Of a DNA stretch of 64,000 nt, positions 36,272 through 46,505 are shown in pieces (position 1 is the first letter of the stretch; each line of letters opens with the position of its first letter). This DNA comes from Blasia pusilla (taxonomy: Eukaryota; Marchantiophyta; Marchantiopsida; Blasiales), in the NCBI GenBank assembly GCA_050084515.1, contig CM114272.1, positions 23,188,001-23,252,000 of the forward strand, given 5' to 3'. The position numbers and the translations under genes are program-made. Under the pieces are notes generated by a model. The model made no database searches and was not told where the DNA came from. It saw nothing but the letters and a program-made list of their open reading frames with translations.

Positions 36272-38225
36272 TGTCATGACCATACGGATTATGTCGTAGA
36301 CTATAGTGTGCTAGTAGAGGCCATACCTTATGTAGGGCCGTAGTGTCTACGTAGGGATGCGGTTTCATACATAGGGTTGGGGGTTACTCCGTTGAGAGTG
36401 AATTTTCCAATAGGGCCCGCCCTTAGGTTGGAGGGTATAGTGTGGAGTGTACTCAAAGAACAGTTAGTTCTTTGAGTTGAGTTTGTTGCGTTGGGAGTTA
36501 GCCTTGGTAGTGAGTAGAGCTCCTGGCTATGGTGGTTCCCGCAAGCTTTGACGTGGATTCTCCCATCGTGGAGTGGGTTTGGCTCGATCTTATGTGATTC
36601 TATACGTGTTTTATGACAGACGGTCTTTCACAGATCTCACTCAAAGAACTGGAGTAGATCGATGGTAGCTTCGATCGTGGATCGGTAGGATCTGGTTAGG
36701 GTTGATTGTGTACTCAACCGTGGATGTTCGTGGCTTGTGGCCTATGTTGGAGATGTGGATCTGGTGCGTGGTTGGTTGGGAAAGAAGTGCCTTGCTGAGA
36801 GCTTTCCAACACACTTTATATCGCCGGATTTCATCAAGGGAGTTGGAAGTTATCAAAGATTGAAGATTCTGGTTCGTGTTCGATGATTTTCTGATGTGGA
36901 GAACTTGGAGTGCGGAAGCTATGTTGAAGTTCATCCAGATCGGGTGAGAGGTTTCTATTGCTACCTCTATTGTGATCTCATGTTGATCATGTGAAGCTAT
37001 GTGCTTGAGTGTGTGGAACGGATTGTTGTTGTGGTGAAAGAGTGTTGCAGATTTCTATATGCATGAATCTAGGCGGAAGCGCTGTCAGATTTGCGATTCT
37101 GGAGATGTATGTACAGCAAGTTTGTCTGATTTTTAGCTCGGAGTACAAAGCTTGGTTGTAGCTGATTTTTTGTGGAGAGATAGCTATGGTGGCCAATCAA
37201 ATTCTGGTTGAAATAGATTCAATTTTGGTCTAGGATTTGTGGAATAATCGCTGGTCGAAATTTTGCGGACTAGCTCAAGGTCAGCAAATCTATGGTGGAC
37301 AGCAGATCGGAGGGGCTGGTTGGTTGGTGACTCGTCCATTTTTGGAGACGCCTATCCCATTGGGGGTGCCCTGGTTGGGCCTCTCTCCATAGCGAAGCAT
37401 GGCGAAGCGTGGCGAACGGCGTATTTCTCGGCGTTTTGAGGCTTCGAGGCTTCGAGGCAACTCGTGGTAGCTCGAGGCGAGTGGGTGTGAGAGGTGGAGT
37501 AAGGAGCAAGGAGCAAGCAAGCAAGCTTTCTTGTTTGGGTTTGTGAGTTGAGTGTTGCATAACTGATCACCCATCTTTGGGCTATTCTGCCTGGAAGACG
37601 TTTAACTGCTGAGTACTTAACTATGCCAGTGTACACACTCGTGTAGTTCATTTGGTGTTATTTGGAGATGCGTTAGGCGCTTTTATGCATCTCTGGTTTT
37701 TGGTTGATGGACCTCTAGCGCATAGTATGGTGTGGCCTCTCCATGCAAGTGACATTTAGGGGTGGTGCGAGTGCGACTAGCACGTCATCAACCACCGGCG
37801 AAGTAAGTTTTGCGTTAAAAGGTTGTTTCTGTGGATTCAAGGGCGCCACATTTGGTGGATTGTGTTACCTTGATTTTCGTTTTGTACTTCCATTTGCGAT
37901 TGGAGGGTTTTCGTTGGACTTCCTATATTTGGATCCCCTCCATTGTTGCTTCTTGCTTGCGCGCCCATTGTTAGGTCTGACATTGATTTCCAGAGTAGTT
38001 TTACTCCTGTGTGCTATCGGTAGTGAGGCTGGAGTGATGACCAGTCACACTACATTTGTTTATCTCACGGTGAGACTAGAGTGATGACCAGTAGACCGTG
38101 GGAGGCTTCTTGTGGTGATGACAGGTTAGGTTGCCCACACTCATAGCTAGTATAAGTAGAATTGTACAGCGACATCGACGTCACTTGGTTACTTAGTGGT
38201 GGTGATTTGGTGGTGGTGCGGCATC
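36272..38225 (+). other. 5' terminal region and leader of the inner element
   Basis: This presumably contains the 5' LTR and leader, but the LTR end cannot be placed because no matching 3' LTR exists. There is a small perfect hairpin ACTCAAAGAAC / GTTCTTTGAGT at 36450-36476, and ACTCAAAGAACTGG recurs at 36647. No gene is supported; a 113-codon frame at 37743-38084 has no counterpart in the outer element. Confidence 0.45.
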
Positions 38226-38229
38226 GACG

Positions 38230-38948
38230 TTGGTCATCACGGAGCTGTTTGGTGATCTGGTTGGGGACCGTGGTGCATACAGTGGTGGTTTTACACGGAG
38301 TGGATTGAGGTATCGACTACCTTTTCCACTTCCAACCGTTGATGAAGAGGAGGACGAGGGTGTTCCAAACACCAAGGCTTCTACGTTGTTATCGAGTGTT
38401 GCAGCTCCATTGATTTAGCACATGGAGAGAATGTATGGGGCCATGAAGGGCCCACAACAATACACGGGTGCAGTGGGCACCATTGAGTTGGAGGACTTCA
38501 TTCAGGAGTTTGATACGTGGTGTGATATGCAGATGTTGCGGAATGCCACGTTGTTTACACCCTTCTTGGCTTGGAAGGGGTTATTTCAGCACTTGGAGGG
38601 ACCATCCATGGATGATTACCATGAGTTTAGGAGGGACCATGCTGCTGAGATTGAGGCATGGAGACATTCTTGGTCTCCAGGCTACGTGTCTATCACCCAT
38701 GGTGGTATTGGTAGTAGTGCTCTTACTGTGTCAGCCAACCCGATATTGAGTGGTGTGAGTATGAGTTGGATTGGAGGTACCCATGGAGGTACTAGTGCCC
38801 CACCATCGTTCAACTCACTTGCAGAGTTCTTCAAGAGGTGGAAGAAGAACTATCAGGGAGTGAAGACAGAGAAGTTGAGGAGTCTTCAAGAATTTGAGGG
38901 AAAGACTGGTGAGAGTCTTCGTGAGGCATACACTCGTATGCGACGCTC
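38230..38948 (+). pseudogene. Gag N-terminal part (inner copy)
   Basis: It reads SGGFTRSGLRYR, a TAG at 38417, then GTIELEDFIQEFDTW, HLEGPSMDDYHEF, LAEFFKRWKKNYQGVKTEKL and ESLREAYTRMRR, matching outer Gag closely. The frame breaks at 38949, where the sequence flips to the opposite strand. Confidence 0.8.
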
Positions 38949-39504
38949 TACTCCACCACGGTCGGGGCCTGATCTCAACTTTGGATGAAGATCAAAGCAA
39001 CGCTCTCGATGATGACCTGGTCTCCCACAATGATCATACTGAGTTGGGGTTGACTGAGGTCCATCCTCCAAAGTCCGTCCCCCATCCTCTTGGGGACAAA
39101 ACCTCCTAACATGATCACCTCCACATGCCCAACATAATTGTCCTTGCTGTGGGGCAGCAATGAAGGCAATGGTCTCTACACAAGCGTCCCTCTAGGACCT
39201 AACTGAGGTCATGTGGACCCCCCACGACTCTCACTACTATTGCCACCACCACTACTACGAGACTGTGAGGTGGATTGCTGAACACGAGAAGTAGTAGTTG
39301 TATCCCTACTGAATGCGGATGTCACCACCCTCTCCTCCACCATGTTAAGCTCAATCTTCTCAGATAGAGCAAAAGCATGGGCCAATGTGGGTGAATCATC
39401 ACTCATAAGAGTAGCATCACGTACCCTACGCCGCAACTCTCTGTCCAAGATCCCATACCAAAACTGGACTGCTTGAGCCTCAATCACACCTTGGGTAATT
39501 GAAG
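38949..39504 (-). pseudogene. Inverted internal gag segment (inner copy)
   Basis: On the minus strand this stretch reads ITQGVIEAQAVQFWYGILD, then a zinc knuckle CWACGGDHVRRFC and a second one, CGRPGHHRERCF, ending LHPKLRSGPDRGG. That is the missing Gag C-terminal half, in the right order but reversed. The plus-strand Gag frame stops at its left edge (AYTRMRR), and the plus-strand linker restarts at its right edge (GQGGRGG). It is a clean 556 bp inversion. Confidence 0.88.
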
Positions 39505-39836
39505 AGGCCAAGGTGGTAGAGGTGGACCAGCGGTTAGAGAGCCTATGGTGGCTACCCCTACCACTACGACAGAGTCAGCTATGGCTGCCAAGATTGAGCA
39601 GTTGGAGCAGAGGTTGGCTACTATGGTTGGTATCCAGCATAGAGCAGGTTCGGGAGCAAGGGCTTCCACCTCTTATGGAGAGGATGATCTTTCTTATATG
39701 GCGAGTGCAACATAGGTTGAGGCATCAGCTGTAGTTACAAGAGGAGCCACTCGAGCGTTAGAGCCACATGGTGCTACTGTGGAGTTGGACCCACAAAGGG
39801 GTGAGGCTGGGAGGTAGGCTAGGCTCCCCAATCATT
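39505..39836 (+). pseudogene. Gag-protease linker (inner copy)
   Basis: Plus-strand codons read GQGGRGG, then KIEQLEQRLATMVG, ASTSYGEDDLSYM, a TAG, and VELDPQRGEAGR. It matches the outer linker segment by segment. Confidence 0.5.
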
Positions 39837-39837
39837 C

Positions 39838-40770
39838 TTGTTGTCTCAGGTGCTTAGGACTCCATCCATGGTTCCTACGCAGTCTATTGAGCCTACAATG
39901 GGGACTGAGGCATCTATATCGCGTGTAGTAGACACGGATGCAACATCCAGTACAGTATTGCGGATGGCAACTTCAGTGTTGGGATCCCCATTGTTTTCAG
40001 CCACTGAGTTGATGGCCTTAGGAGTTGACTTAGCCCCTGTATTTCAGCTAGCAGCCACGTTGTGTGAACATGGGAGTGGTACTGCTACACATGCTGAGGT
40101 GGATGAGGGTGTTGTGGTGGAGGAACCCTCTATGTCAGGTGTAGCATTGAGTTCCAGTGCTACTTGGCAGGCAACAGCGATGAAGATGGATGCATTACCA
40201 GCCCGGCCAGCCATTGATCGTGAGAGGCTTACACTTGGTGTATGTATGTTGGACAACCGGAGTGGGATATTCTGATTGGTGAGTCCTACAGGACAGGTGT
40301 ATAGACGAGATAGAGCCTTGTTAGACTCTGGTGCCTAACCTTTGATGTTGGGAAAGACAACATGTATTGGTTTGGGTATTCGGAGGTCAGAGCTTGAGCC
40401 TTGCCCATTCTAGATTCAAACATCACTTGGAGGAGCCAATGATAGGTCTCATGTCATGACACGGGAGAAGTTTTCTGTACAGTTGAGACCAGACCATGCG
40501 ACTGATAGCTCCAGGTTGGGAGTACCGTAGGGGTCACATCAGCCGAGTCGTATGATGTACTAGTTGGAGGATCAGTATTATACCCGATGGGTTTTCAGAT
40601 GGACTACTGGACTGAGACAATATCTTATAGATATGGTTGGCAGTCCGGGGATGGACGTATGAGCCAAGTTCCTGTGAGATTTATTTATGGGGATCGACTA
40701 GGAGGGTCTTCCCCAACGGTGTTAGCATCTATGGCTGGTTTTAGTGGAATAGTCACTTGGCCATGAGACT
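39838..40770 (+). pseudogene. Protease region (inner copy)
   Basis: A 146-codon open frame (to 40275) ends PARPAIDRERL and CMLDNRSGIF. After a stop come LLDSGA at 40321, then a TAA, PLMLGKTT, and IQTSLGGAND. YTRWVFRWTT near 40580 corresponds to the YPMGFSLDY box in another frame. The catalytic DSGA is present, but the frame is broken by at least five stops. Confidence 0.7.
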
Positions 40771-40772
40771 TT

Positions 40773-41063
40773 TTGGAGGGTAACCTTTCTGCTATGGATT
40801 CTCTTGTGCATGAGAGGGTAGAGGAGGTCCCTAGTTTTGCAGCAGTGGTATCCTCATCGTTGGATGTGCCACTTTGGAGTTCAGGCGGTGCACTACGGCA
40901 AGAGGCTGATCGCCTAGTGCAGGAGGCTTGGTGTGAGGCTGTTATACCTCACGAGGAAGAGGAGGCTCCATGGCGGACTCCTACTTTTGGTCCACTTGGG
41001 TTATCTCCTTTGGTACTACACCCATTGTATGACAGTATCCACCGGAGTGGATTTGTGTGTTAG
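40773..41063 (+). pseudogene. Protease-methyltransferase linker (inner copy)
   Basis: An open frame MEGNLSAMDSLVHERVEEV ... WSSGGALRQEADRLVQEAW ... PLVLHPLYDSIH matches the outer DRSVMVAASFHGGEVPLWGS and STEELRRLAD-type segment. A frameshift near 41040 separates it from motif I. Confidence 0.5.
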
Positions 41064-42013
41064 ATCTCTTTGGTGGGATTAGCATTGGTTTGGATGCAGT
41101 GTTGCAGGCCGGTATTCCTGTGCGGAGATACGTGTATGTGGAACAAGATGAGACGGCCTAGAGAGTCTTATCCCGACATATTGGGCAGTTGATGCGGAGA
41201 TATCCTGAGTTGTTGCCGCCATCAACTATTCGTGGGTATCAGCATGCTTTTCCATCACACATTGCATTGTTGGGGGCGTAGGACCTTGATAGGGTTGGTC
41301 GTGTGGATTTGGTGATTGCTGGATGGCCATGTCAAGGTCATACACGTGTTGGTCGTGGTGAGGGATTACACGACCCTAGGTCTCGATCGTTTTGGGAGAT
41401 GTTGCGTGTGTTACAACATCTTCAAGTTCATCTGGCACGTGCTCCAACTTACATTCTGGAGAATGTTCCATTGTTGGGTGACACTCGGATCTGGATGATG
41501 GCGAGTGTTCATGAGGTGCGGTCTTGGATTGGACGAGCGGTGTTGTTGGATGCAGTGCGAGTTGGCTCGTGTGCACATCGTCCACGCTTGTGGTGGACAA
41601 ACTTGTTGCCTAGGGAGGTTCTACGTCAAACATATGATGCAATGCAGCGGGATCCTTGCCTTACAATGGATAGTATCTTGGATACTGGGCGAATTTCTCA
41701 GGTGGTGAGGGTTATTAATCGGTCACCCATGGCAGTGGTGAACCATGTGGGGCAGCCTAGGATGGCACAACCCAAATTTGTGAGTTTTCCCTCATCACAT
41801 GCCTACAAGGAAGGTGGTCCCGAGCTTGTATGGGATTCTCATGTGCAACAATTGGTGGAGCCTAACGCTGATGAGAGAGAGCGTGCGATGGGATTTGCTA
41901 CTAGTGTGACAGAAGTTGCCTCCATTTCGGAGGTTTCACGACGTCATGTGTTGGGTCAGGCCATGGACCTGAATTTTTTGATATGGATTTTGAGTCTTGG
42001 TATGGCCGAGTAG
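41054..42013 (+). pseudogene. C5 cytosine-DNA methyltransferase domain (inner copy)
   Basis: Motif I is VLDLFGGISIGLDAVLQAG (41057). Two TAG codons follow (41158, 41279), the second where the outer copy has CAA. From 41303 to the stop at 42011 the frame is uninterrupted for 236 codons: DLVIAGWPCQGHTRVGRG (motif IV, catalytic Cys), PTYILENVPLLGD (VI), AHRPRLWWTNLLP (VIII), SFPSSHAYKEGGPELVWDS (IX region), ERERAMGF and RRHVLGQAMDLNFLIWIL (X). The ~320-residue length from motif I to X is that of a minimal catalytic domain with a short target-recognition region. Nine tenths of the outer motifs match. Retention of all catalytic blocks in both copies implies that the enzyme was under selection while the family was active. 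Confidence 0.92.
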
Positions 42014-42470
42014 CGTAGACTTAGGACTATGTCTGTGGGTCTTCCACCCCTTGTGATGAGCTCGATGGCTACCGAGACGGTAGAGGCATTGGCTGGGGGC
42101 GAGGAGAGTAGTATTTTGCATCCTTGGAGTAAAGGGATGTAATGGCTCGGCATGTGGAGTTGGTTGCTCATACTGGTGGAGGAGTTATTTGCTCAGATGA
42201 TGGTGTAGCTAAGGGTGTACCATCTTGTGAGGGGGTTGCATAGCAGCCAATGGCGTCGTCCTCACCCTCTAGTGTGCCAGTGGAGGAGACTTGGGAGCCA
42301 TTACTTGGGCCCAAACTTACGGGTGAGAAACGACGCTTGACATAGTTCCTACGTGCTTATAAGAGTTGTTTAACCTTTAGCATGAAGGAGTTGGTTGCTT
42401 TTGTTGGACCCAGTATATGGATGGATTTGGCTAGTGATACGTCAATCTTCCATTGTCCCTACTAATATAG
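42014..42470 (+). pseudogene. Linker and RT N terminus (inner copy)
   Basis: It includes ETVEALAGGE, ETWEPLLGPKLTGEKRR in a broken frame, and DTSIFHCPY. It corresponds to 34621-35150 of the outer copy. Several stops are present. Confidence 0.45.
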
Positions 42471-42474
42471 TGAT

Positions 42475-43305
42475 ATGGAGAGGGACCTGATTCAGAGTAT
42501 GACGTTGGACCTTTTGGAGGCTGGATTAGTGGAGTTGTTGCATGGAGAGTATGCATCAGCCACTGTCATGCCTCCTAAAAAGGATGTGCATGGCAACTAC
42601 ACGGATAGGCGGATGTGTGGAGATTACCGTCCTATCAATCGGCAAACCAAGGCCGATAGTTATTCCGTGTCTACACCTGAGGAGATCTTTGATGTGGTGG
42701 GACAGGCAAAGATTTTCAGTACTTTGGGTCTTCTGGCAGAATACCATCAAGATTCGAGAGAGCGACAAGGCCAAGACAACATTTTGGGGTGTCAACTCTC
42801 ATGGCAAGGATTGTTTGTACCAGTGGAAATTCTTACCCTTTGGGTTGAAGAATGCACCTGCCGAGTTTCAGAGAGTGATGGACAGGATCCTAGCAGGGTT
42901 GGATTTTGTTCGGTGTTACATTGATGATATCTTGGTGTTCAATAACACGGTGGAGGAGCATCACATACATTTTCAGATTGTGTTTGAGCGCTTGAAAGCT
43001 CATGGTCTACGTTTGCATCCAGGAAAGTGTAAGTTCTTCCATGAGGATGTTGAGTACTTGGGTCATGAGATCTATCCAGGTGGTTTGGGAGTTCAGCAAG
43101 CAAAGATGGAGGCTATTGCACTTATTCCTCGTCCAGTAGATGTGAGTAGAGTTCGGGCATTCATGGGATTGGCGAAATATTATCGGAGGTATGTGAAGGG
43201 ATTTAGTGCTATGGCAAAGCCTTTGAACCAATTGCTGAAATCAGATCAAGAGTGGCACTGGGAAGATGATCAGGACAGAGCTTTTGTGGAGCTCAAGCTC
43301 AGCTA
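42475..43305 (+). pseudogene. Reverse transcriptase (inner copy), catalytic box intact
   Basis: Frame 1 carries ATVMPPKKDVHGNYTDRRMC and STPEEIFDVVGQAKIF. A small deletion near 42750 shifts to frame 2, which carries KTTFWGVNSHGKD, FLPFGLKNAPAEFQRVMD, YIDDILVFN (42916), GLRLHPGKCKFF, GGLGVQQAKMEAI and AFMGLAKYYRRYVKG. All Ty3 RT blocks are present, but one frameshift splits them. Confidence 0.9.
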
Positions 43306-43760
43306 GTGGCCGCGCCTATCTTGAGGAGACCAATCAGAGGGCGCCCATTTCAGTTGCACACTGATTGGAGTATATTGGGACTTCGAGCGGTGTTGACACA
43401 ACATGATGATGAGCACATGGAGTTTGTGGTGGCCTATGCAAGTCGTTCGAATAATGCAGCCGAGTCGCGCTATAGTTCATATGAGGGAGAGTGCTTGGCA
43501 GTAGTGTGGGCTGTGGCACACTTTAGGTGTTACTTGTTTGGCACACACTTTACCCTTGTTATTGATCACCAGCCGCTCAAGTGGTTGATGGAGTTTGACA
43601 AGCTTACACGGAAGCTTGCACGGTGGGCTCTTATCTTACAGGAGTATGACTTCCAAGTGGTACATAGACATGGAGGTGCCAACCTTGATGCTGATCGGTT
43701 GACTAGAAACCCATGTACTAGCCAAGAGGATGCAACTGGGGCTAGATGGCATGGCGAGGT
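43306..43760 (+). pseudogene. RNase H (inner copy)
   Basis: The blocks are FQLHTDWSILGLRAVLTQ, FVVAYASRSNN, YEGECLAVVWAVAHFRCYLF, VIDHQPLKWLMEFDKLTRKL, DFQVVHRHGG and NLDADRLTRNPC. This is a complete Ty3 RNase H with the expected acidic residues. The frame is open from 43306 and continues into the integrase N terminus. Confidence 0.88.
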
Positions 43761-44290
43761 TGATGAGGAGATGGTTCCACGTTTGCATGCATCTGCCTTT
43801 TTATGTTGGTTAGGGGTGGACTCTAGCATGGAGGACCACATGACATCTAACTCTAGTCAGAGGGTAGATTGCAAGCCTTCAGATCCTAAGGTTGGAGATG
43901 GTGGTACGAATCAACATGATATTCATGATGATGTGTTGGTGTTGGAGTTCCTACAGACCAGTAGGGTGCCAAGCATAGTGAGTGCCAAGGAGCGAGACCG
44001 TGTTCTTCAACATGCTAAGAGGTATCGATTGGAGGGAACACATATTCTCCGTGTGTGGGAGGATGGTAGAGTACAAGTAGTGTCGCATTTGGCTCAGAGA
44101 GAGCGCATTGTGCGACATGCCCATGAGGAGTTCGGACATTTTGGGATAAAGCGTACGTATAGCTTACTCCTTGGTCAGTATTGGTGGCATGGCATGCATA
44201 CTCAGGTGCAGTAGTTGGTGTAACGTTGTATGGTTTGTGACCGGGTGAGGACATCATTCAATGCCCCTACACCACAGTTATACCCCTTGC
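43761..44290 (+). pseudogene. Integrase N-terminal zinc-binding part (inner copy)
   Basis: After an acidic tether, the segment GTHILRVWEDGRVQVVSH leads to the HHCC zinc-binding domain: HAHEEFGHFG (two His) and CMVCDRV (two Cys), with a TAG and a TAA between them near 44213. The sequence then runs QLYPLPIMGLK and breaks off at about 44305. Confidence 0.8.
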
Positions 44291-44306
44291 CTATTATGGG
44301 GCTGAA

Positions 44307-45032
44307 GTGCTGACCGACCAGGGTATAGAGTTTCAGGGTGAGTTTCACGTCTTGTGTGACAAGGCGTTGATTGATCATCGGACCACGTCTCGAGATCATC
44401 CAGAGGCGGATGGTTTGGCTGAGCGTGTGGTTCAGACGGTGAAGAGGGCATTGTGCAAGTATGGCCTACAGAAGGGGCATCTTGGAGACTGGGATATTCA
44501 GTTGCCATGGTTAGCCATGGGGTATAGGTTTAGTCGCCAAGCATCCTTGGCTTCCTTCTCACTTTATTTTCTGTCATACGGCCGAGATCTAGACTTGCGA
44601 GCAACAATTTGTCGGGAGTCTGGTGAGGTGGTGAACCTTGATGACCCAGAGATGTGGATGAGAGTGTATTCTCAGCGGGCAGAGCTTTTTCGGAGAGTTA
44701 TGCCAACAGCCTTTAAGAATCTTGCCATTGCTCAACACAGGGATACGTTGCGGTATGCAACCATTCGGGGTGGAGGTCATCGACCATGGATTCATAGGTT
44801 CTATGTGGGGGACTATGTCTATTTGCAGGAGATTGCACCGACAACATTGGATGTGACGGCAGGCCGCACTATTTTACGAGTGGGAGAGGTGTTAGCTTCT
44901 GGAGTTCTCATGTTGGAGGGTCGTGACGGAGTTGTTTGGAAGGACTATGTGCGTAATTTTGTGCCATGTCATCTTCCAAATGTGGATGGTATTCTTGACC
45001 CAAGCTTAGCCATGATACGTGCTAGCTTGAGG
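44307..45032 (+). pseudogene. Integrase core remainder and C-terminal domain (inner copy)
   Basis: The frame opens at LTDQGIEFQGEF (second catalytic Asp) and holds HPEADGLAERVVQTVK (catalytic Glu), then GDWDIQLPWLAMGYRFSRQ, and the C-terminal GDYVYLQ ... TILRVGEVL ... GVVWKDYVRNFVPCHLPN. The ~180 bp that encode the first catalytic Asp, present at 46150-46330 in the outer copy, are deleted. The integrase is therefore inactive despite a long open frame. Confidence 0.88.
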
Positions 45033-45182
45033 TGTATGTTGTGTGGGTCTGCTGGTAACGCAGCCCGTATGTTGGTGTGTGATCGGTGTTCTAGGGGTTG
45101 GCACATGATGTGTTTGACTCCACGTATGGATGTTGTTCCTATTGGAAGGTGGGTTTCTCCTCGATGTTGTATGGAGGGGTAG
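45033..45182 (+). pseudogene. PHD finger fused to integrase (inner copy)
   Basis: Directly after the integrase and in the same frame: CMLCGSAGNAARMLVCDRCS, then GWHMMC and a final WVSPRC. Spacing is C-x2-C-x11-C-x2-C-x4-H-x2-C, as in PHD fingers. The penultimate Cys is replaced (WVSPRC where WMCPTC is in the outer copy), so one zinc site is damaged. PHD fingers usually bind histone H3 tails; here it would sit where chromoviruses have a chromodomain. Confidence 0.85.
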
Positions 45183-45452
45183 ATGACTTGATCTTTGCAT
45201 GATATGGATTATAGATGTGCGACTAACGATTGGGCAACCTCGCACCCGGCCTTCTGATTCATGCACCCACGAAGGTGTATAGCATGTAGTACATGTATAG
45301 GGCTACGTGGGAGTTAGAGGGACCTAACCGCCAGTTAGGGGGGCAAGTTGTGGTACACTTTTGTTTGTGTATGCTCTCGTCTATGTTATGTATGTATGTG
45401 AGCATGGTATGTCAGCGATGTATGTTGTATGACGATGTGAATTCGCATGACA
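45183..45452 (+). other. 3' untranslated end and terminal repeat remnant (inner)
   Basis: It contains GAGTTAGAGGGACCTAAC and a purine tract AGTTAGGGGGGC (45333-45344), the likely plus-strand primer. Then come about 105 bp ending GAATTCGCATGACA. The outer element has the same order at 47420-47585. Confidence 0.6.
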
Positions 45453-46380
45453 ACTTTGACAAGCTTATAGGGAAGCTTGCGAGATGGGCTATGTTGTTGC
45501 AGGATTATGATTTTCAGGTGGTACATAGACCTCGGATGCTCAACCAAGATGCAGATGGGTTGAGTCGTAACCCATGCCCGAGTCAGCGGGATGCGACTCG
45601 AGCTCGATGGCATGGAGAGAGTGATGAGGAGTCAGTGCCAGGATGGCACGTATCAGCCTATTTAGGCATGTTGGCTATGGAGAGCCAGAGTATGGAGACC
45701 TCGATGGCGAGGTCTAGTGGAGAGTCTTTGGATCTTGAGGCCAGTGAGGAGATGACAAGTGGCCGAGATATTCATGATGATGGAGTAGTCTTGGAGTACC
45801 TTCATACTAGCAGCGTTGCGAGCACCGTGGCTGCTAGAGAGCAGGATCGGATCCAACAATGGGCCAGACGGTTCCGTTGGGAGGGGACACATGTTTTGAG
45901 GGTTTGGGAGGATGGCAAAGTACGTATAGTGCCGCATCCTTTGCAGAGAGCACGACTAGTGCACCATGCCCACGAGGAGTTGGGTCACTTTGGGGTGAAG
46001 CACACGTAGAGCTTGCTCTAGATTCAGTATTGGTGGTGAGGCAAGCAGACTGACGTTCAGGAGTTTGTTGCCTGGTGCATGGTGTGTGATCAGGTCCGAG
46101 CATCGTTCAATGCTCTGACTCTACAGTTGCATCCATTACCTATCATGGGCTTAGGTTATAGATGGAGTTTGTATTTTGCAGGACCTTTGCCTTTGACGGA
46201 GTGTCACAGTCGTTATGTGTTAGTGATGGTCGAACATTTCTCGAAGTGGATCGAGTTGGTTGCATTGCCTGACAAAGCGAGTGAGGGAGTAGCTTATGCC
46301 TTCGTTGACAGAGTGCTGAGTCATTATGGCACGCCGGATGAGGTGTTGACACACGGGTACCGAGTTTCACGGTGAGTTCC
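45453..46380 (+). pseudogene. RNase H 3' part and integrase N-terminal half (outer copy, resumed)
   Basis: It resumes at FDKLIGKLARWAMLLQDYDF and runs LSRNPCPSQRDATRARWHGE, then THVLRVWEDGKVRIVPH, HAHEELGHFGVKHT, stops (TAG, TAG, TGA), CMVCDQVRASFN, WSLYFAGPLPLTECHSRYVL and EHFSKWIELVALPDK to GTPDEVLTHG. The first catalytic Asp position reads Tyr (LYFAGPLP, where LDFAGPLP is usual). The second (LTD) is lost by a small deletion at 46350. Confidence 0.85.
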
Positions 46381-46505
46381 AAGCCTTGTGTGATCGGTGG
46401 TGATCGACCACCACCGATCACACAAGGCTTGGAACTCACCGTGAAACTCGGTACCCTCGGGATGATCTCGCAAAGTCGTGCACGACTTCGCGAGATCATC
46501 CCGAG
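46356..46505. repeat. Double palindrome inside the outer integrase
   Basis: Two palindromes are joined end to end. The first has 46-bp perfect arms (46356-46401, 46410-46455) with an 8-bp spacer. The second has 24-bp arms with one mismatch (46456-46479, 46482-46505). The inner copy has none of this, so an insertion made of reverse complements of both flanks is implied. Confidence 0.92.

Larger units (their letters stand above)
36272..45452 (+). mobile_element. Inner Ty3/gypsy element with methyltransferase and PHD finger
   Basis: About 9.2 kb, running from TGTCATGACCATACGG to GAATTCGCATGACA. It is inserted in the outer RNase H. The flanks AGTC (36268-36271) and ACTT (45453-45456) each differ by one base from AGTT, the sequence at this place in the inner element's own RNase H. 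Domain order is the same as in the outer element. Its coding regions are better kept: RT retains YIDDILV, and methyltransferase motifs IV to X are in one uninterrupted frame. It lacks the middle of the integrase core and carries an inverted piece of gag. A second full LTR is not visible: after the purine tract GTTAGGGGGGC (45334) only ~105 bp remain before the end. Confidence 0.85.

Noticed and set aside
33521-42013. Bacterial restriction-modification gene or bacterial contamination
   Set aside because: Motif IV resembles bacterial enzymes, but no restriction gene is near and the domain is embedded in a eukaryotic Ty3 polyprotein.
43306-44214. Antisense frames within RNase H and integrase as genes
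   Set aside because: They are shadows of the plus-strand retroelement frames and share no homology of their own.
31100-45182. TAG reassigned to an amino acid in this organism
   Set aside because: The recognised host genes end in TGA, TAG stops are confined to decayed elements, and frameshifts accompany them.
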